DNA of 64,000 nt from Siphonodentalium dalli (lineage: Eukaryota > Mollusca > Scaphopoda > Gadilida > Siphonodentaliidae): positions 152,408,224-152,472,223 of the forward strand of contig CP136066.1 in the NCBI GenBank assembly GCA_032622095.1, given 5' to 3'. This document shows positions 1-64,000 of this stretch, one piece after another. The notes under the pieces were generated by a model, which was not told where the DNA came from, ran no database searches, and saw only the letters and a program-made list of their open reading frames with translations. Positions within the stretch are counted from its first letter, which is position 1; the number at the start of each line of letters is the position of its first letter. Both the position numbers and the translations under genes were made by a program.

Positions 1-844
1 GAACTAAGGAATGTGGGGATTAATTATTTTTCTAAGATAAGACAACAGTGTCTGTAAACAACAATGTCTGTAAACAGCAATGTCTGTAAAACATCCCTAC
101 AAAATAACAATGGACTATTCCAATTTATTATTTTAGAACAGGTGTCTTATAGAGTGTACATTAATTAATGTAATGAACATGTTTCAACAAAGGGGTTAAC
201 TTAATATTGCACAGAAAACAGAACTGGACCAGAGAGTCATCAATCACAGTTTGACATATGATAAACAAGGCCTGCCAGCCACCACTGTCAGGCTTAGCAT
301 GTAGTATCTAATGGCCATAGCAATAAATAACTCATTTCAATAACACACAAGGTCTGTGTGATATGTTCTCTTCAAATTTGCGGCAGCAAACAGGTAGTAA
401 TTACTTGAATTATAAAGGACAATAACTCTGTTAAAATATATCGGATCAAACCCATATTCGAACTCGATCTGTATTTAGGGGTGAGAAATTCATATACCAA
501 ATTTGGTGTTGATCAGATGAAAAAATTTTGAGTCATAGCAGCTTGGGTGAATTCTAAGTAAACATAAGAGTGAAAAGGGTTAATTAAACAATACCAAAAA
601 CCATACAGATGAAGAACATGCCAAGAAAAACCTAGGTAAGAAATATGTTCAACTTATTGCATTGGATAGCATGTGTGTGAAGGGTTAATTATTTTCTAAA
701 CCAATCAACCAATCAATACCAAAAACTATAAAGGTGAGGGGTGTGTCATCATAAACCTACATATAAAATATGAACACAATCGGACAAAAAATACTTCGGT
801 TAAAACATCAGATTTTTTTATTTTATTTTCGAAAAAGGGTCATA
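1..844. repeat. Dispersed repeat A, left part of a split copy
   Basis: Closely similar to 23640-24360 in the same orientation (shared blocks GGAACTAAGGAAT, tctgtaaaca, aaactatacaggtgaggggtg and others). It contains the phrase 'ataactctgttaaaatata...cggatcaaacccatattcg'. The copy is interrupted at 845 by a transposon and resumes at 2069. Confidence 0.75.
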
Positions 845-2068
845 CCGTACTGACCCGGTTCAAAGCCCATGCCCGTGTTTAAGCCCACCCATATCTTTTG
901 GCCAAATTCCATGCACAGGGGTATACTCGTGTTTAAGCCCACCCCAAATTTTGGTCAATTTCAGCAGTGGTAAGTAAGTATTTGCTAATGATACTCCCCA
1001 AATAAATAATTCCAATATAACGGGAAGTATATTCGCAAACGATCGGTGACAGTGAGAATGCCACGAAAAATGGAAAGTTAAAATTTCGTAGGTAAGTGAT
1101 AATATTAAATGAAATAAAATAAAGTGAATCTTAAATTCTCATTTGTTTATTCAATTATACTTCCCGGGGGAAACCAAAGGTTAACAAACAAACAAGCTTT
1201 AAAAACCATGTGCGGCTATGCGCGTGCAATACTTTAATCAAATCGCACCTGTTCAACTACAGTACTGTAAAAACATATTTTTCGTGTTCAGTGACAACGT
1301 ACCGTAGGTATGTTCCTGCATGTGACCAAACACAAAGAACTGGCTTCTTGGTTATGTAAACACACAGTGGGTAAAATAATGGAACAGAAGGGGGAACTTG
1401 TCATTTAACAACAATGTCTTCCAAACGTTATTCACTCAAAACCAAAATAAAGGTTATCGACATCAAACTGCATTTTGTTCACGTTTTACAGTATAAACAA
1501 TTCAGGAGCAATAACATTAATATTCAAACACGTGTTTTTTTGATTCGGCAAACCTTGTCAGATTCCGTCACACCCAGAGGTCACAGGTCGAGGAGTTCAG
1601 AATGGTGCTTTTTTTATACGTTTTAGCAGAAATACAAGCCTTTTGTCAGTACTGTTAAATAATTACACTCACTGGCTTTTGTTAAACATGCAATTAGTCG
1701 CTATTGTAACATCCTCTATGTGGACAATGGATCACGAATAAAGCGCCGGGTTTATTGTTTTCCTAATCGGATTAAGTCTGAACATTGATATAAACTATAG
1801 ACGTCTTATAGACTATAAGATAAGGGATTTACCCATAACCCACACTGCCGCTTACATAATAGTGTCATTTTAACATGGGAATTTTGGGCAATAAAACTAC
1901 AAGACAATTTCCCAAATAATCGGTGTTAGATTGGCTTTCGTAAGTTTTAATGTCCCGATTTCTTAGGATTTTTGGTCTGCAAAGGGCCATATCCGAGTTT
2001 AAGCCCACTTGGATTTTTGAGCTCAAATAAAACAAAGGCCCCCTGGGCCTAAACGATGGTCAGTACGG
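845..2068. mobile_element. TA-target DNA transposon with CCGTACTGACC ends
   Basis: The ends are inverted CCGTACTGACC and GGTCAGTACGG, flanked by a TA on each side. The same target is seen uninterrupted at about 417-440, 2218-2240 and 23940-23965 (gggccaTAactctgttaaa), which fixes the boundaries. TA duplication points to the Tc1/mariner/pogo superfamily. Only a short open frame (1414-1626, starting MSSKRYSLKTKIKVID) recalls the N-terminal DNA-binding region of pogo-like transposases, so the element is non-autonomous or internally deleted. Subterminal copies of TAAGCCCA occur near both ends. Confidence 0.8.
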
Positions 2069-2443
2069 TAACTCCTTTAAAATAAATCGGATCCAACCCA
2101 TATTTGAACTCTATATGTATTTTGGGTTGAGAAACTCACGTACCAAATTTTGTTCCAATCAGATAAAAAAATGTTTGAGTTATGGCAGAATGCGTGAATT
2201 CTAAGTCGAAAAAGGGCCATAACTATGTAAAAAAAAAGTCGGATGAAACCCATATTTGATCTCGATCTGTATTTTGGCCTGAGAAACCCATATACAAAAT
2301 TTAGTTCCGATCGGATTGAAAATGTTTGAGTTATCGCATTATGTGTATTATGATGACAGACAGACGGACAAATGACGAGTGGTCAATCCGGACGTCGACA
2401 CTATGTGTACCATACTATGGTATGGGTACACATAAAAATGACC
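2069..2443. repeat. Dispersed repeat A, right part with its terminal motif
   Basis: Resumes repeat A after the insertion. It contains two further diverged units (2075-2215 and 2216-2345) and ends with an imperfect palindrome around tgtgtaccatactatggta and gggtacacataaaaatga. The same end is at about 24556-24595. Confidence 0.7.
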
Positions 2444-2643
2444 AGCACATGTTTTTTTCTACATGTTTTGGGAAAGGGTCCCAGGTTTTCCATTTGTGCC
2501 GCAGAGGCAATTAGTTGGGAACATATAGAGAACACAGGAACACAAATTTTCATTGTTAAACTTGGCATAATCAAACAGTTTTATGTATTTAGTAAATTGC
2601 TTATTCCAATTTTAATGTGAATGGAGCAAGAGTACTAGTAATA

Positions 2644-2894
2644 TTAACCCTTACATGCTTGGAGCTTCCGGAAATTTTGCGAAAATACTATGCCAATGCA
2701 TTCTCTGATATATGCGAGTTTCCCTTAGGCCTATGGCCTTCCCTATGGCCTAACATTATTTATCTTTACCTTGTAAGCCAGTGCATTCTCTTATATATGC
2801 GAGGCTCCCTATGGGAGACTCATCTATATAAGATAATGCACTGGCACAGGATCGTTAATGCTGCACCAGCGAGCTCCCATCATGAAAGGGTTAA
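2644..2894. mobile_element. TTAA double-hairpin MITE, copy A
   Basis: TTAA at both ends, then CCCTTACATG and its inverse CATGAAAGGG. Inside, a decayed first hairpin and a well kept second hairpin (arms CCAGTGCATTCTCTTATATA and its complement around GCTCCCTATGGGAGAC). Terminal CCC and TTAA target are features of piggyBac-type elements; assignment by inference, no transposase present. Confidence 0.75.
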
Positions 2895-3088
2895 AAAAAA
2901 ATGAAGGCGAAGCCCTGTCTATTGTTCATTGTGAATAATGAATTTCGAGGTAAAAAATTGGGAAAGACAAAGATTATTTCCGATTGAGAATGGTGATCAT
3001 TATCAGCTCCTTTCATTGCCAAAAACAATCCCTGAATATTCAGGTAAAAATATATTCTAACTTTTTGGGCGTGAAATTATCTTCTCAC

Positions 3089-62874
<59,786 letters not shown>

Positions 62875-63389
62875 CTGGAAATTTAAAAATGTCAATTTTG
62901 TTTAAAAAAAAAAACTCAAATTCATGCCAAAAATTTATTCTTGCTATAGATTAGGAGCTCTGAAAATTAGGAAATTTCAAAATTGGCTAAAAGATAACAT
63001 TTTTATCTGCACATTCCCACAAAGGAATAATGGATAATTCCAATAAACTTTTATAACTGAATAGGAGAACCAATCACTGTTGAAAGAATTGAACCGAGTA
63101 GCTTACATGATAATTTACATTCAACACCATGTCATCAGGTCAAATAAGTTTCTAGAAAATGACACAAAAATGTTTTCATACATTTTTCAATGAATTTGCT
63201 TGTTTTCCACAAACTGAAAGGGAAAAACAGATCATTACTTTATTTCCTCAATAATACACATTTGGGGGAAAGGGAATAACATGTTTCGCAAGAGAGATTT
63301 TGACGGAAGCAATTTCTAGCACTTGTAAATTATCAGATGGTTGTATTTTACCCCAGCAAGCTGGACACATGACACATTGAATAGCATAT
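62875..63389. other. Intron sequence with TTAA-family fragment
   Basis: Near 63010-63090, cacattcccacaaaggaata atggataattccaata matches the right part of the MITE 29168-29424. The rest is unassigned. Confidence 0.45.
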
Positions 63390-64000
63390 TAAAACAAGAG
63401 ATGGACTGTCGTCCGGTGCATACCCCCTCGTGTGGGCATATCTATAACTTATCAGGGCTATACTCAGACAGATGGACCCAAACACCAGCATTTTCATATA
63501 AACAAAGATGAGTAACTATAGAACAATAAAAACAAAACAAACATTTGAATGTGCCATTAAATGTCCTCATAGTGGTGAACATCCATACAAAATTTCATTG
63601 AGATCCGAGCATTACTGTTCAAGTTATGAGCTGAACAGACATTGGATGGACCAAACAACCAACATTTCCAGATAAACAAAGATGAATAACTCTAGAATGG
63701 AAAAGCAGAACAGAACAATGGAACCCTCTATTGAATGTCCTCATAGTAGTGAACATCCATACCAAATTTCATTGAGATCCCAGCACAACTGTTGAAGTTA
63801 CGACATGAAGAGACACCAGACGGACCAAAAAGCCAACATTTCCAGATAAACAAAGATGAATAACTCCAGAATGGAAAATCCGAACAAAACGTTGTAACCC
63901 TCTATTGAATGCCCTCATAGTAATGAACAGCCATACAAAATTTCATTGAGATCTGAGCACTACTGTTCAAGTTATGACATGAACAGACATCGGACAGACG
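63390..64000. repeat. Dispersed repeat C tandem array
   Basis: Starts aaaacaagagatggactgtc gtccggtgcatacccc. Three units of about 180 bp follow (near 63480, 63655 and 63835), each with agataaacaaagatgaataa ctc.agaatgg, ccctctattgaatg.cctca and ataccaaatttcattgagat c. Continues beyond the window. Confidence 0.8.

Noticed and set aside
1414-1626. ORF of 70 codons as a complete gene
   Set aside because: Only the first about 16 residues resemble a pogo-type N terminus; the rest has no family features, so it is described within the transposon and not as a gene.
2617-2904. ORF of 95 codons and other ORFs with the recurring words 'YKRMHW' and 'ILLYMRG'
   Set aside because: They are translations of the palindromic MITE hairpins (also at 46695-47066, 50271-50614 and 55999-56199), not genes.

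Overview
This is animal nuclear DNA: one large intron-rich gene on the minus strand, with introns packed with transposable elements. I assembled 31 consecutive exons of a cytoplasmic dynein 1 heavy chain (DYNC1H1 orthologue) between 62874 and 3089. All use AC...CT boundaries on the plus strand (GT-AG on the coding strand), the phases match at every junction, and they give about 5.69 kb (about 1,897 codons) of unbroken reading frame. By the spacing of the P-loops this is roughly residues 1,086-2,985 of the about 4,650-residue protein: the end of the stem, the linker, AAA1, AAA2, AAA3 and the start of AAA4. Both gene ends lie outside the window. AT-rich introns, dispersed repeats of a type common in bivalves and gastropods, and the mix of Tx1-like and CR1/Jockey-like LINEs, hAT, PIF/Harbinger-like and TTAA elements suggest a lophotrochozoan, most likely a mollusc. 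The organism call is inference.

Layout, left to right in window coordinates, which is 3' to 5' along the dynein gene. 1-3088: a dispersed repeat split by a 1.2 kb TA-target transposon, then a TTAA double-hairpin MITE. 3089-10503: exons 31, 30 and 29 (AAA3-AAA4), with a 5'-truncated Tx1/L1-like LINE at 5719-9070 bounded by an 11-bp target duplication. 10538-15635: a TTAA-ended element, then a TTAA MITE that carries a nearly intact hAT transposon (12792-15474, 8-bp duplication). 16413-18999: exons 28-25 (AAA3). 19000-27451: a repeat-rich intron holding a 2.4 kb non-autonomous hAT and a 1.4 kb PIF/Harbinger-like element. 27452-35218: exons 24-17 (AAA2). 35219-41448: a PIF/Harbinger-like element and a CR1/Jockey-like LINE. 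41449-46784: exons 16-13 (AAA1). 46785-49293: a nest of up to four insertions. 49294-62874: exons 12-1 (linker and stem), with more TTAA and TA elements and a decayed tyrosine recombinase gene (61464-62437). 62875-64000: tandem dispersed repeat.

Three observations stand out. First, at least six dynein exon/intron junctions are accompanied by partial tandem copies of the exon edge plus its splice site, in all states from 2 differences in 79 bp to strongly decayed. Second, one near-perfect palindromic hairpin recurs at about a dozen loci inside TTAA-flanked elements with three different sets of terminal repeats, and its loop-proximal stem shows compensatory base changes. Third, several insertions can be dated and bounded exactly inside the window from target duplications and from uninterrupted paralogous copies of the target. 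No other host gene, tRNA, rRNA, CRISPR array or operon was found.
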